In this document: positions 1 to 7,044 of the stretch, piece by piece
How positions within the stretch are numbered: position 1 is the stretch's first letter
Layout: each line of letters opens with the position of its first letter
DNA from: JANQKX01 sp039028695
GTDB lineage: Bacteria; Pseudomonadota; Alphaproteobacteria; Kiloniellales; Kiloniellaceae
Assembly: GCA_039028695.1 (NCBI GenBank)
Contig: JBCCHN010000047.1
Location: 1-33,635 of the forward strand
Direction: 5' to 3'
DNA length: 33,635 nt
Position numbers and translations under genes: made by a program
The notes under the pieces: generated by a model
What the model was told of the DNA's origin: nothing
Seen by the model: only the letters and a program-made list of their open reading frames with translations
The model's database searches: none

Positions 1-954
1 AAACTGTTGGAGTTGGTCTATACCAACGACTGGGCAAACTTAAAGCCGCAACGCGGCCGCTACGGTCTGATGCTGACCGACGACGGGCTGATCTTGGACG
101 ATGGTGTCACCTTTAAATTGGGAGACGACCACTATCTCATGACCACCTCGACCGGCCACGCGGATAGCGTTTACCGGCATCTGGAGGAGATTTTGCAGGT
201 GGAGCGGCCGGATTGGCGGGTCTGGGTCACGCCGGTGACGGAGCAATGGGCCAATGCCACGGTCTGCGGCCCCCTGGCGCGGGACTTCATGGCGGTCCTG
301 GGCACCGACATCGACCTGGCGCGCGAGGCTTTTCCCTTCATGGCCATGCGCGAGGGGCAGGTCGCGGGCCTGCCGGCGCGCGTGTTTCGGGTCAGCTTTA
401 CCGGCGAGCTCAGCTATGAGATCAATGTACCTGCCCGTCAGGGCGCGGCACTGTGGGAAAAGGTAATGGCCGCCGGGTCGCCCTTTGGCATCACCCCGGT
501 GGGCTCGGAAACCAGCCACCTCTTGCGGGTAGAAAAGGGCTTTTTGTCCCTGGGGCACGAAGTGGACGGTACCGCCGATCCCTATGATTTGGGCCTGGGC
601 TGGATGATCTCGAAGAAAAAGCCCGATTTCCTTGGCAAACGCGCCCTGGAAATTCGACGGGCCGGCGGCGGGGCCCGCCGCGAGCTGGTGGGCCTCCTGA
701 TCGACGATCCCAATGACTTTGTTCCCGAAGGCAGCCCCATCACGCCGGGTGGCCGCAAGGAGCGCACCGAAGGCTTTGTCAGCGCCTGCACCTGGAGCGC
801 CGCAAGCGTACGGGTCGTGGCCCTGGGCATGCTATCCAATGGCGGGGCTCGTCATGGGGAAAGGGTCTTCATAAGGTTAAAAGAACAGGTGATCGGCGCC
901 ACCGTGACCGACCCCATTTTCCATGATCCGGCGGGGGAAAGGCTGCGTTCATAA
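1..954 (+). CDS. soxA: Sarcosine oxidase alpha subunit, C-terminal part (5' end outside window)
   Basis: The reading frame is open from base 1, and 317 residues are visible before the TAA at 952-954. Full SoxA proteins are about 1000 residues, so this is the C-terminal third. It is the GcvT-like, folate-binding part of the heterotetrameric enzyme that oxidises sarcosine to glycine and passes the methyl carbon to tetrahydrofolate. Visible family signatures are RYGLMLTDDG followed by LDDGV near the start, VTEQWA, SFTGELSYEINVP in the middle, LLRVEKGFLSLGHEVDGT, and DLGLGWMISKKKPDFLGKRAL. The Asp pair in LDDGV fits the acidic folate-site residue of GcvT folds. soxG starts one base after the stop, so the two are almost certainly co-transcribed; soxB and soxD would lie upstream. 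The Met/Leu codons near base 7 are internal and not a start. The family call is secure. Confidence 0.92.
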   Translation, partial: KLLELVYTNDWANLKPQRGRYGLMLTDDGLILDDGVTFKLGDDHYLMTTSTGHADSVYRHLEEILQVERPDWRVWVTPVTEQWANATVCGPLARDFMAVLGTDIDLAREAFPFMAMREGQVAGLPARVFRVSFTGELSYEINVPARQGAALWEKVMAAGSPFGITPVGSETSHLLRVEKGFLSLGHEVDGTADPYDLGLGWMISKKKPDFLGKRALEIRRAGGGARRELVGLLIDDPNDFVPEGSPITPGGRKERTEGFVSACTWSAASVRVVALGMLSNGGARHGERVFIRLKEQVIGATVTDPIFHDPAGERLRS

Positions 955-955
955 G

Positions 956-1486
956 ATGGCTTACGATGTCCAGATAGATCGCAATCAGCCGCCTTTGGTT
1001 CTCGACCTGAGGGCCTTGCCGGAAACCGCTACCGATTTTTGTCACCAAATGGGGTTGCCCCTGCCCCAGGCCACCAACAGCCAGTTGGCGGAGGGTCCCT
1101 GGGTCGCCATGCGGGTGGGGCCGGATCACTGGATGTTCTTAGGAGAAAACCGGGTAGAGCAGTCCCTGAATGAAATGATTGAAGGGGCTGTGGCAAGGTC
1201 CGACCTCTCCATTATTGAGGTCAGCGATGCCTATGAGGGCTTTGACCTCTCCGGCCCCGAGGTTTTGGAGGTCATGGCCCAGGGCACGCCCCTGGACCTC
1301 AGACCCGCCGCCTTTCCTGAAGAGGGCGCCAGCTTTACCTCGTTTTTTGGCCGACGCGTCGTCCTGCTGCGCCATAGAGAGCCGACCGGCTTTAAGGTTC
1401 TTGTGGAACGGAGTTATGGCGATTATCTGAAAGCATGCCTTGAAACGGCCCGGGCGGGCCAAAGCAAGGCTGTCGATAGCGCATAA
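956..1486 (+). CDS. soxG: Sarcosine oxidase gamma subunit
   Basis: This is a 176-residue protein placed directly after soxA, one base past its stop. SoxG is the small GcvT-like structural subunit of heterotetrameric sarcosine oxidase. The sequence has the expected small-subunit pattern: a GPDHWMFLG segment near residue 55, then EVSDAYEGFDLSGPEVLEVMAQGTPLDL in the middle and FFGRRVVLL near residue 130. I chose the ATG at 956 because a purine-rich GGGGAAAGG lies about 14-22 bases upstream and the frame upstream of it overlaps soxA. An ATG at 923 in the same frame would add 11 residues and overlap soxA; it is less likely. Identity rests on position and overall pattern, because SoxG is poorly conserved. 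Confidence 0.85.
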   Translation: MAYDVQIDRNQPPLVLDLRALPETATDFCHQMGLPLPQATNSQLAEGPWVAMRVGPDHWMFLGENRVEQSLNEMIEGAVARSDLSIIEVSDAYEGFDLSGPEVLEVMAQGTPLDLRPAAFPEEGASFTSFFGRRVVLLRHREPTGFKVLVERSYGDYLKACLETARAGQSKAVDSA

Positions 1487-1510
1487 CGCCTCCGACCATA
1501 AGGGAACGCC

Positions 1511-2278
1511 ATGGTAGACTTAACCGGCCAAGTGGCCATCGTAACCGGCGCGAGCCGAGGCATTGGCGCCGCCACAGCGCGTGAGCTGGCCCAGTGTGGC
1601 GCAGCCGTCGTGCTGGCCGCCCGAGACCAGGAAGCCCTTGCCGCGCTGGCCAAGGACATCCAGGAAAAGGGTGGCCAAGCTTTGGCGATGGCCTGCGATG
1701 TCAGCCGCTATGACGGTGTCCAAAAGCTGGTCGACACGGCGGTCGAGACCTATGGCCGGCTGGATATCCTGGTGAACAATGCCGGCGTGATCGAGCCCAT
1801 TGCCCGGCTTGCCCAATCGGACCCGGCGGACTGGGACCGGGCGATCGATATCAATCTGAAAGGGGTCTATTACGGCCTACGCGCCGCCATTCCGGTCATG
1901 GAAAAGCAGGGTCGTGGCGTGGTTGTGAATGTCAGCTCCGGCGCGGCTAGCAGCGCGCTCGAGGGCTGGAGCCACTATTGCGCCAGCAAGGCCGGCGCCC
2001 TGTCCCTGACCCGCTGCGCCCACAAGGAAGTCTTCGACAAGGGCATTCGCGTAGTGGGTTTGAGCCCCGGCACGGTCGCAACGGACATGCAGGTGGCCAT
2101 CAAACAATCAGGCATCAATCCGGTCAGCCAACTGGATCCGGCCGTGCACATCCCAGCCGACTGGCCAGCCCGGGCCATCGCCTGGCTCTGTTCGGACGCC
2201 GCCGGCGAGCTATCCGGTGACGATGTCTCACTGCGATCGGAAGATTTCCGCCGCTTGGTCGGCCTGCCCACGGGTTAG
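1511..2278 (+). CDS. Short-chain dehydrogenase/reductase (SDR family)
   Basis: This is a 255-residue classical SDR, a cytosolic NAD(P)-dependent oxidoreductase. The cofactor motif TGASRGIG is at residues 12-19, NNAG at 89-92, the catalytic Ser at about 143 in NVSSG, and YCASK supplies Tyr156 and Lys160. The family length is about 250, so the gene is complete. The substrate cannot be read from the sequence. It starts 24 bases after soxG with AGGGA 5 bases before the ATG, so it may be the last gene of the sox operon. A role in handling a C1 or amino-alcohol product is only a guess from context. The end converges with the minus-strand aco operon with 15 bases between them. Confidence 0.88.
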   Translation: MVDLTGQVAIVTGASRGIGAATARELAQCGAAVVLAARDQEALAALAKDIQEKGGQALAMACDVSRYDGVQKLVDTAVETYGRLDILVNNAGVIEPIARLAQSDPADWDRAIDINLKGVYYGLRAAIPVMEKQGRGVVVNVSSGAASSALEGWSHYCASKAGALSLTRCAHKEVFDKGIRVVGLSPGTVATDMQVAIKQSGINPVSQLDPAVHIPADWPARAIAWLCSDAAGELSGDDVSLRSEDFRRLVGLPTG

Positions 2279-2290
2279 GGGCATCGCCCC
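2278..2290. terminator. Small hairpin between convergent SDR and acoC genes
   Basis: GGGGC-atc-GCCCC forms a perfect 5-bp GC stem. It begins at the last base of the SDR stop codon and fills the 15-base gap to the end of acoC. There is no clear T-run, so it may be a weak bidirectional terminator or only a stalling hairpin. Confidence 0.35.
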
Positions 2291-2293
2291 CTT

Positions 2294-3421
2294 CTAACCC
2301 TCCAAAGAAGATAGGATCAGGCGGTTCACCTCGGCAGTGGCTTCCATATGGGGCAGATGACCCACATCCGGCAGGCGGTGGACGGCAGCAGACGCCGGCA
2401 AATGCGCCGCCTGGGTTATGGGTAAAATCCGATCCGCTTCGCCCCAAATCACAGTCATGGGTACGGTAAGACCTGCTAAATCCACATCACTGAAAGTCAG
2501 TTGCCTGCCATCCGGAAACAGATCCTTGGAGAGGCGGTCCAAGGCCGCCGTCACCCCATCCAGGCGTTTGTACTTGAGGGATTCGTTGATCATATCCCGG
2601 CTGATCAGCTCCGGGTTGGCCACCAAGAACTCCAGCGCGGCGCGCATCTCCTTACGCTTGGCGGCTTGGCAAAAGCCTTGGATGAAGTCCATGTTGATTT
2701 CCGGGCCCATGCCCGCTGGGGCAAGCAAGGTCAGGCCGCTCACCCGTTGGGGCTGTTGCAGCGCCATGTTCACGGCAACGGCGCCCCCCATGGAATGGCC
2801 GACCAGATGGGCTTTATCCAACTCCAATGCGTCCATGTAGCCGGCCAGCGCCCGGGTCAAAGCCGGCAGGCCGCCCTCGCCCAGGTCCTTGACGGCCCGG
2901 CCGTGGCCCGGCAGATCCAACGCCAGGACATCATGGTCCTGAGCCAAAACCGGCTGGTTGAAGAGCCAGGAGACCAAGTCACCACCGAAGCCATGCACCA
3001 GAATGATCGGTGCAGCGCCCGCGCCCGGGGTGCCCATACGCAGATGGTAGAGCTCGAAACCGTCGGCAGCGATGGGCTGCGCCTCGGGTGCCGCCTCCTC
3101 GGCTTCCGCTGCCTGTTGCACGAAGTTGGCGTTGAAGGCTTCAATGAAGGCATCCAAATCGGCCTCGCTCACCTCGGCATCCGCAACAAGCCCGAGTAAG
3201 GCCCCGACTGGCAGAGTTTCTCCTTCCTGCGCGACCCGGCGGCGCAAGGGACCGCCAAAGGGCACTTCGAACACATTTGTGATTTTTGTCGTCTCGATTT
3301 CCACGACTTCTTGCCCGGTCTCGATAAGGCTGTTTTCCTCGGCCAGCCAAGCGACCACTGTGCCTTCGTCCATGGCAAGGCCCCACTTGGGCATGGTGAT
3401 CGCTTGAATGGCGTCGTTCAT
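2294..3421 (-). CDS. acoC: Lipoyl-domain / alpha-beta hydrolase fusion, acetoin dehydrogenase E2-like (AcoC type)
   Basis: The protein has 375 residues. Residues 1-80 form a biotinyl/lipoyl domain with the lipoylation Lys46 in ETTKITN. An Ala/Glu-rich linker follows (about 100-118), then an alpha/beta hydrolase fold with LVHGFGG at 142-148, the nucleophile Ser210 in GHSMGG, Asp330 in WGEADR and His355 in DVGHLPH. It lacks the classical E2 catalytic domain and the E1/E3-binding domain. That is the known build of AcoC from acetoin dehydrogenase systems, so it is not a truncation. The role would be to accept the acetyl group on lipoate after acetoin cleavage and transfer it to CoA. The start ATG overlaps the acoB stop by 4 bases (ATGA, 3418-3421), indicating translational coupling. 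A longer upstream frame exists but lies inside acoB. Confidence 0.82.
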   Translation of the reverse strand: MNDAIQAITMPKWGLAMDEGTVVAWLAEENSLIETGQEVVEIETTKITNVFEVPFGGPLRRRVAQEGETLPVGALLGLVADAEVSEADLDAFIEAFNANFVQQAAEAEEAAPEAQPIAADGFELYHLRMGTPGAGAAPIILVHGFGGDLVSWLFNQPVLAQDHDVLALDLPGHGRAVKDLGEGGLPALTRALAGYMDALELDKAHLVGHSMGGAVAVNMALQQPQRVSGLTLLAPAGMGPEINMDFIQGFCQAAKRKEMRAALEFLVANPELISRDMINESLKYKRLDGVTAALDRLSKDLFPDGRQLTFSDVDLAGLTVPMTVIWGEADRILPITQAAHLPASAAVHRLPDVGHLPHMEATAEVNRLILSSLEG

Positions 3422-4431
3422 CGAGCGTACTCCGCCACCTCTTTTGCGGCCGCCTTGATGGCGCCAACGCTGGGGATGTAGGCATCCTCCAGCTCGGGCG
3501 CGAAGGGGACCGGCGTGTGCGGCGGGGTCACCATCTTGACCGGCGCCTTCAAAGCGCCGAAGACATTCTGCCCGATCAGGGCCGAGATGTCCGTTGCCAT
3601 GCTGCAACGAGGATTGGCCTCGTCCACCACCACGACACGGCCCGTTTCCTCGGCACATTCCAGGATGGTGTCCTCGTCCAGGGGCGAGGTCGTTCGCGGA
3701 TCCACCACGGTGCAGGAGACCCCGTCCTTTTCCAGAGCATCCGCCGCTTCATTGGCAAAGCCGACCATTCGACCCAGGGCGACGATGGTCACGTCATCCC
3801 CTTCGCGGGTCAGATTGGCCTCGCCGAAGGGGATGGTATAGGCCTCGTCGGGAACCTCTTCCTCCACATCGTAAAGCACCTTATGCTCAAAAAAGATCAC
3901 CGGATCGTCGTCCCGAATGGCCTGGGTCATAAGGCCCTTGGCCTCATAAGGCGAGGACGGCAGCACAACCTTCAGGCCGGGGGTGTGGGTGAAAATGGGA
4001 TAGAGGCACTGACTGTGCTGGCTGGCGGCGCGAAAGCCGGCCCCATACATCGTACGCACCACCAGGGGCGTAACCGCCTTGCCACCGAACATGTAGCGGA
4101 ACTTGCCCGCTTGATTAAAAATCTGATCGAAGCAGACCCCCATGAAGTCCACAAACATCAGCTCGGCCACCGGACGCAAGCCGGTTGCCGCGGCACCGGC
4201 CGCCGCGCCGATGAAGGCACTTTCGCTGATCGGCGTGTCCAACACACGCTCGCGCCCGAACTCGGGCATCAAGCCCTTGGTAACGCCCAGAACGCCGCCC
4301 CAAGCATCGTCCTCACCAGGGGCGCCCATGCCACCGGCGTTGTCTTCACCCATCACGATCACGCGGTTATCCCGGCGCATCTCTTGGGCAATGGCTTCGT
4401 TGACGGCTTGTCGATAGGATTTTTTAGCCAT
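3418..4431 (-). CDS. acoB: Thiamine-diphosphate-dependent dehydrogenase E1 beta subunit (acetoin dehydrogenase type)
   Basis: This is a 337-residue E1-beta of the pyruvate/acetoin/branched-chain 2-oxoacid dehydrogenase family. It starts MAKKSYRQAVNEAIAQEM and carries VIVMGED, then DTPISESAFIGAAAGAAATGLRPVAELMFVDFMG, which are family signatures of E1-beta around residues 30-110, and VVVDEANPRCSMATDISA in the C-terminal domain. The start at 4431 has GGGAGG about 7 bases upstream and lies 11 bases from the acoA stop. Together with acoA it should form the alpha2beta2 E1 that decarboxylates or cleaves the 2-oxo or acetoin substrate. Acetoin is favoured because the E2 partner is of the AcoC type. 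Other small 2-oxo compounds remain possible. Confidence 0.85.
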   Translation of the reverse strand: MAKKSYRQAVNEAIAQEMRRDNRVIVMGEDNAGGMGAPGEDDAWGGVLGVTKGLMPEFGRERVLDTPISESAFIGAAAGAAATGLRPVAELMFVDFMGVCFDQIFNQAGKFRYMFGGKAVTPLVVRTMYGAGFRAASQHSQCLYPIFTHTPGLKVVLPSSPYEAKGLMTQAIRDDDPVIFFEHKVLYDVEEEVPDEAYTIPFGEANLTREGDDVTIVALGRMVGFANEAADALEKDGVSCTVVDPRTTSPLDEDTILECAEETGRVVVVDEANPRCSMATDISALIGQNVFGALKAPVKMVTPPHTPVPFAPELEDAYIPSVGAIKAAAKEVAEYAR

Positions 4432-4442
4432 GACTGCCTCCC

Positions 4443-5411
4443 TCAATAAGACAAATAAACATCGGTCAAGAGCTTGTCCGCTTTGGGCGGCGGAGCACTT
4501 TCCGATGCGGTCACGGCGTGGCCGATTTGAGAAGCGACCTCTTTGTCGATGTCGTCCAATGTTGATGCATCGAGCAGAGAGGTTTCCATCACTTTTTGAC
4601 GGAAGATTGCCAGGCAATCAGTCTCCGCCTTGAGGCGGTCCTGTTCACCATCGGCACGGTAAGTTTGGGCATCTCCTTCAAAGTGGCCGTAGTGCCGGTC
4701 CAGGCGGGAGTGAATGAGCGATGGTCCGCCCCCATCGCGGGCTCGATCGATGGCATCCTTCGCGGCCTCGTAAACGGCGAAAAAGTCGTGGCCGTTGACC
4801 TCGACACCGGGCATGCCAAAGCCCGCGGCCCGTTTGACCTGGCTGCCGCCGACCGACCAGGCGCTGGCCGTGGATTCAGCGTAGCCGTTGTCTTCCACCA
4901 CAAAAACGGCGGGCAGGTCCCAGACCTTGGCAAGGTTATAAGACTCCAGGGTCGTGCCCTGGTTAGAACCGCCATCTCCCACAAAGGCGATGGCAACACC
5001 GCCCGTGCCCAGGGTCTTGGCCGATAAAGCCGCGCCGCAAATAAGCGGTGGCCCACCGCCAACGATGCCGTTAGCGCCCATCATGCCTTTGGAGAGGTCG
5101 GCGATGTGCATGGAGCCGCCCTTACCGCCGCACAAGCCGTCGCCGCGGCCATAAATCTCCTTCATCATGGCTTCCACGTCACAGCCCTTGGCAATGCAAT
5201 GGCCATGACCTCGGTGAGTAGAGGCAATGTAGTCTTGATCGTTGAGGTGCATACACACCCCGACGGCCGAGGCCTCCTCGCCCGCGTAAAGGTGAACAAA
5301 ACCGGGAATCTTACCGGTCGCGAATTCTTCGTGAACCCGATCCTCGAATTCCCGGATAGTGCGCATGCGGCTATAGGCCTGGATCAGGTCATCTCTGCTC
5401 AATTGTAACAT
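4443..5411 (-). CDS. acoA: Thiamine-diphosphate-dependent dehydrogenase E1 alpha subunit (acetoin dehydrogenase type)
   Basis: This is a 322-residue E1-alpha, the usual length for AcoA. The ThDP-binding motif starts at GDG (145-147) and ends with Asn175 in EDNGYA. STHRGHGH at 64-71 and GKGGSMH at 96-102 are the conserved E1-alpha segments around the active site. It is the first gene of a minus-strand operon acoA-acoB-acoC. GGGAGG lies about 12 bases before the ATG. No dihydrolipoamide dehydrogenase and no AcoR-type activator is next to it, so E3 must come from elsewhere in the genome. Regulation is probably by the divergent GntR protein. Confidence 0.86.
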   Translation of the reverse strand: MLQLSRDDLIQAYSRMRTIREFEDRVHEEFATGKIPGFVHLYAGEEASAVGVCMHLNDQDYIASTHRGHGHCIAKGCDVEAMMKEIYGRGDGLCGGKGGSMHIADLSKGMMGANGIVGGGPPLICGAALSAKTLGTGGVAIAFVGDGGSNQGTTLESYNLAKVWDLPAVFVVEDNGYAESTASAWSVGGSQVKRAAGFGMPGVEVNGHDFFAVYEAAKDAIDRARDGGGPSLIHSRLDRHYGHFEGDAQTYRADGEQDRLKAETDCLAIFRQKVMETSLLDASTLDDIDKEVASQIGHAVTASESAPPPKADKLLTDVYLSY

Positions 5412-5597
5412 TTACGGAGACCTCCCTTTTCATTTTTGGCTTATTTTTTTGGGGAAATAAAAGAACTTAGTCTACCAGCACTCCCTCTTTAACGCAATTC
5501 GATTGGCTTAGTCCTCCGCCAACATACCCTAAGAGCGAATAGAGTGCGGTCAAATAAACTTAATTAGATTTTTACATGTCCCTTTTTTATTATGTTT
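5412..5597. promoter_or_regulatory. Divergent aco / gntR control region
   Basis: This AT-rich region lies between acoA (minus) and the GntR gene (plus). On the minus strand, TTGCGT (5492-5497 on plus as ACGCAA) and TAGACT (5469-5474 as AGTCTA) are 17 bases apart and could be the acoA promoter. Inverted repeats that could be operators are TTATTT...AAATAA (5441-5446 and 5455-5460) and TTGGC...GCCAA (5503-5507 and 5518-5522). Binding by the GntR protein is an inference from position only. Confidence 0.4.
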
Positions 5598-5626
5598 TTG
5601 GCAGAGCATGTGAAATCACCTATAAT
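5598..5626 (+). promoter_or_regulatory. Sigma-70-type promoter for the GntR gene
   Basis: TTGGCA at 5598-5603 and a perfect TATAAT at 5621-5626 are separated by 17 bases. This is the best promoter match noticed in the window. It predicts transcription from about 5632 and makes the ATG at 5592, which lies upstream of it, unlikely to be the start codon. Confidence 0.6.
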
Positions 5627-5663
5627 TCTCTCTCCTATAGGAAGGTTTGCTGACGTTATCCCC

Positions 5664-6569
5664 ATGGTGAAATCAGAACTGACACGCCAGGCTTTAGATG
5701 TCCTGCGACAGGCGCAGGTGCCCCTTGGTTTTCACATTGGCGAACAATGGCTGGCGAACGCATTGGGTGTGTCCCGGTCGCCGGCCCGGCGGGTGTTGCG
5801 GCAATTGGAAGCCTTGGGTCTGGTTAAATCCGAGCCAAATCAAGGATTTTATCTTTGCGTGCCGGCGGAGGATTTGACCGTCGACCCTGCCGAGCTGCCC
5901 GACTCGGAAAGTGAGCGGCTCTACCGTCAGATCGCCCAGGAGCGCTTTGCCAATATTTTAGGAGCTCACATATCAGTAGCAGAGCTGGTTCACCGTTATG
6001 GTGTGAATCGGACGGTGATAACCAAGGTCTTGAGCCGCATGGCCGAGCATGGGTTGGTGGCAAAATCCGCCGGCCATGCCTGGGCCTTTAGCTCCGTGCT
6101 CTCAGATGAAGCCTCGATCGCGGAAAATCATCGCTTTCGCATGATACTGGAACCGGCGGCAATTTTGGAGCCAGGCTTTGAAATTCCTCATAAGCGCTTG
6201 ATGGCTGTGATTGCCACCCACGAGCATATCTGTGGCGAGGGGATTTTCACCAAATCTGCCGCCAATTATTTCGAGATTGATGAGGACTTCCACAATACGA
6301 TCGCCGACTGTTGCGGGAACCGCTTCATTGCTCAAGCCATTCGGCAACAGACCCATTTGCGTCGCCTGCCCGAATTCGAGACCTATTTGGACCGGCGATC
6401 CATGCAGGCGTCGTTGCGCCAGCACCTCAAAATCCTTCGCGCCATCCAAAAAGGCGACATGCACGAGGCCGCCGCGGCCATGACCGACCATATTCAAGCA
6501 GCCAAGGGCAGCATGTCGGAAGTTACCAAAATGCGCACCCTCGCCCACCGTCGCCTGACACGGAGATAA
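5664..6569 (+). CDS. GntR-family regulator with FCD ligand domain and two winged-helix segments
   Basis: From the ATG at 5664 this is 301 residues. Residues 1-65 form a GntR winged helix (LGVSRSPARRVLRQLEALGLV). A second helix-turn-helix-like segment follows at about 85-150 (LVHRYGVNRTVITKVLSRMAEHGLV). Residues 155-290 are an all-helical FCD-type ligand domain with His residues that could hold a metal (DEDFH, HL, DHI). Most FCD regulators have only one winged helix, so the tandem arrangement is a variation. I prefer 5664 because the strong promoter at 5598-5626 ends downstream of the alternative ATG at 5592. AGGAAGG at 5639-5645 is an imperfectly spaced ribosome site, so the start keeps some doubt. 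It is divergent from the aco operon and probably controls it; the ligand is unknown. Confidence 0.85.
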   Translation: MVKSELTRQALDVLRQAQVPLGFHIGEQWLANALGVSRSPARRVLRQLEALGLVKSEPNQGFYLCVPAEDLTVDPAELPDSESERLYRQIAQERFANILGAHISVAELVHRYGVNRTVITKVLSRMAEHGLVAKSAGHAWAFSSVLSDEASIAENHRFRMILEPAAILEPGFEIPHKRLMAVIATHEHICGEGIFTKSAANYFEIDEDFHNTIADCCGNRFIAQAIRQQTHLRRLPEFETYLDRRSMQASLRQHLKILRAIQKGDMHEAAAAMTDHIQAAKGSMSEVTKMRTLAHRRLTRR

Positions 6570-6588
6570 GGCGCCCACCGCCAAGGGG

Positions 6589-6633
6589 CTCATTGAGAAA
6601 AGACTCATAGAGAAGAGATTCATGGCGAAGTAC
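6589..6633. repeat. Three degenerate tandem 15-bp units
   Basis: The units CTCATTGAGAAAAGA, CTCATAGAGAAGAGA and TTCATGGCGAAGTAC follow each other without gaps, just after the GntR stop. The first two differ at two positions; the third has diverged further. The function is unknown. Confidence 0.5.
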
Positions 6634-6728
6634 TTGCCGGCAAGTGGCCCACTGATCACGAAGTCGCTGCCGGAAACACGGGATCCAGCCTTTTCCCTTC
6701 CAATTTAATTCTGTCAATAAATGTACTT

Positions 6729-6746
6729 TTGTATGAATTAATACAA
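6729..6746. promoter_or_regulatory. 18-bp palindrome, candidate GntR/FCD operator
   Basis: TTGTATGAATTAATACAA is symmetrical at 16 of 18 positions. Its outer TTGTAT/ATACAA arms resemble operators of FadR-subfamily GntR regulators, and an FCD-type GntR gene ends 160 bases upstream. It could control the glycosyltransferase-cupin genes downstream. Binding is inferred. Confidence 0.4.
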
Positions 6747-7044
6747 TCTTTTTACTTTATCGCCGTCTCAAAATCGGCCAAAATCCTTACGTTCCAGCGG
6801 AATTGGTCCCCGCCTTTCGATTAAGTGGCGCATGATGCGGGCCAGCCGACGCCTATTCAAAATCTGCCGTCACGAGACCCGAATTGACGACAAATGTACA
6901 GCTCACCCTGGCCGAAACGGAGATAAGATATCTCTCAATTGGAACCGGCAATGTCGCCGGCCGGAGAAGCTACCCTTACTGGAACGGGTTTAGGGAATAG
7001 GTATAGAAGTAGATTTCGGGGATCGGTCAAGGGAGACGAATCAT

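Larger units (their letters stand above)
6570..7044. other. 475-base intergenic region with repeats and palindromes
   Basis: No credible gene is seen. From left to right the region holds: three tandem 15-base units at 6589-6633 (degenerate); a perfect 14-base palindrome ACTTGCCGGCAAGT at 6632-6645; a near-perfect 18-base palindrome at 6729-6746; an AT-rich stretch; and CCGGC-aatgtc-GCCGG at 6945-6960. The part just before 7045 has GGGAGA at 7031-7036 as the ribosome site of the glycosyltransferase gene. I find no convincing -35/-10 pair. Confidence 0.5.

Noticed and set aside
2294..3421. acoC as a broken E2 gene missing its catalytic domain
   Set aside because: The lipoyl plus alpha/beta-hydrolase build is the normal form of AcoC, and the Ser-Asp-His residues are intact.
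3517..4449. A 310-codon open frame on the plus strand over acoB
   Set aside because: It is antisense to a well-supported E1-beta gene, with no known motif and no ribosome site.
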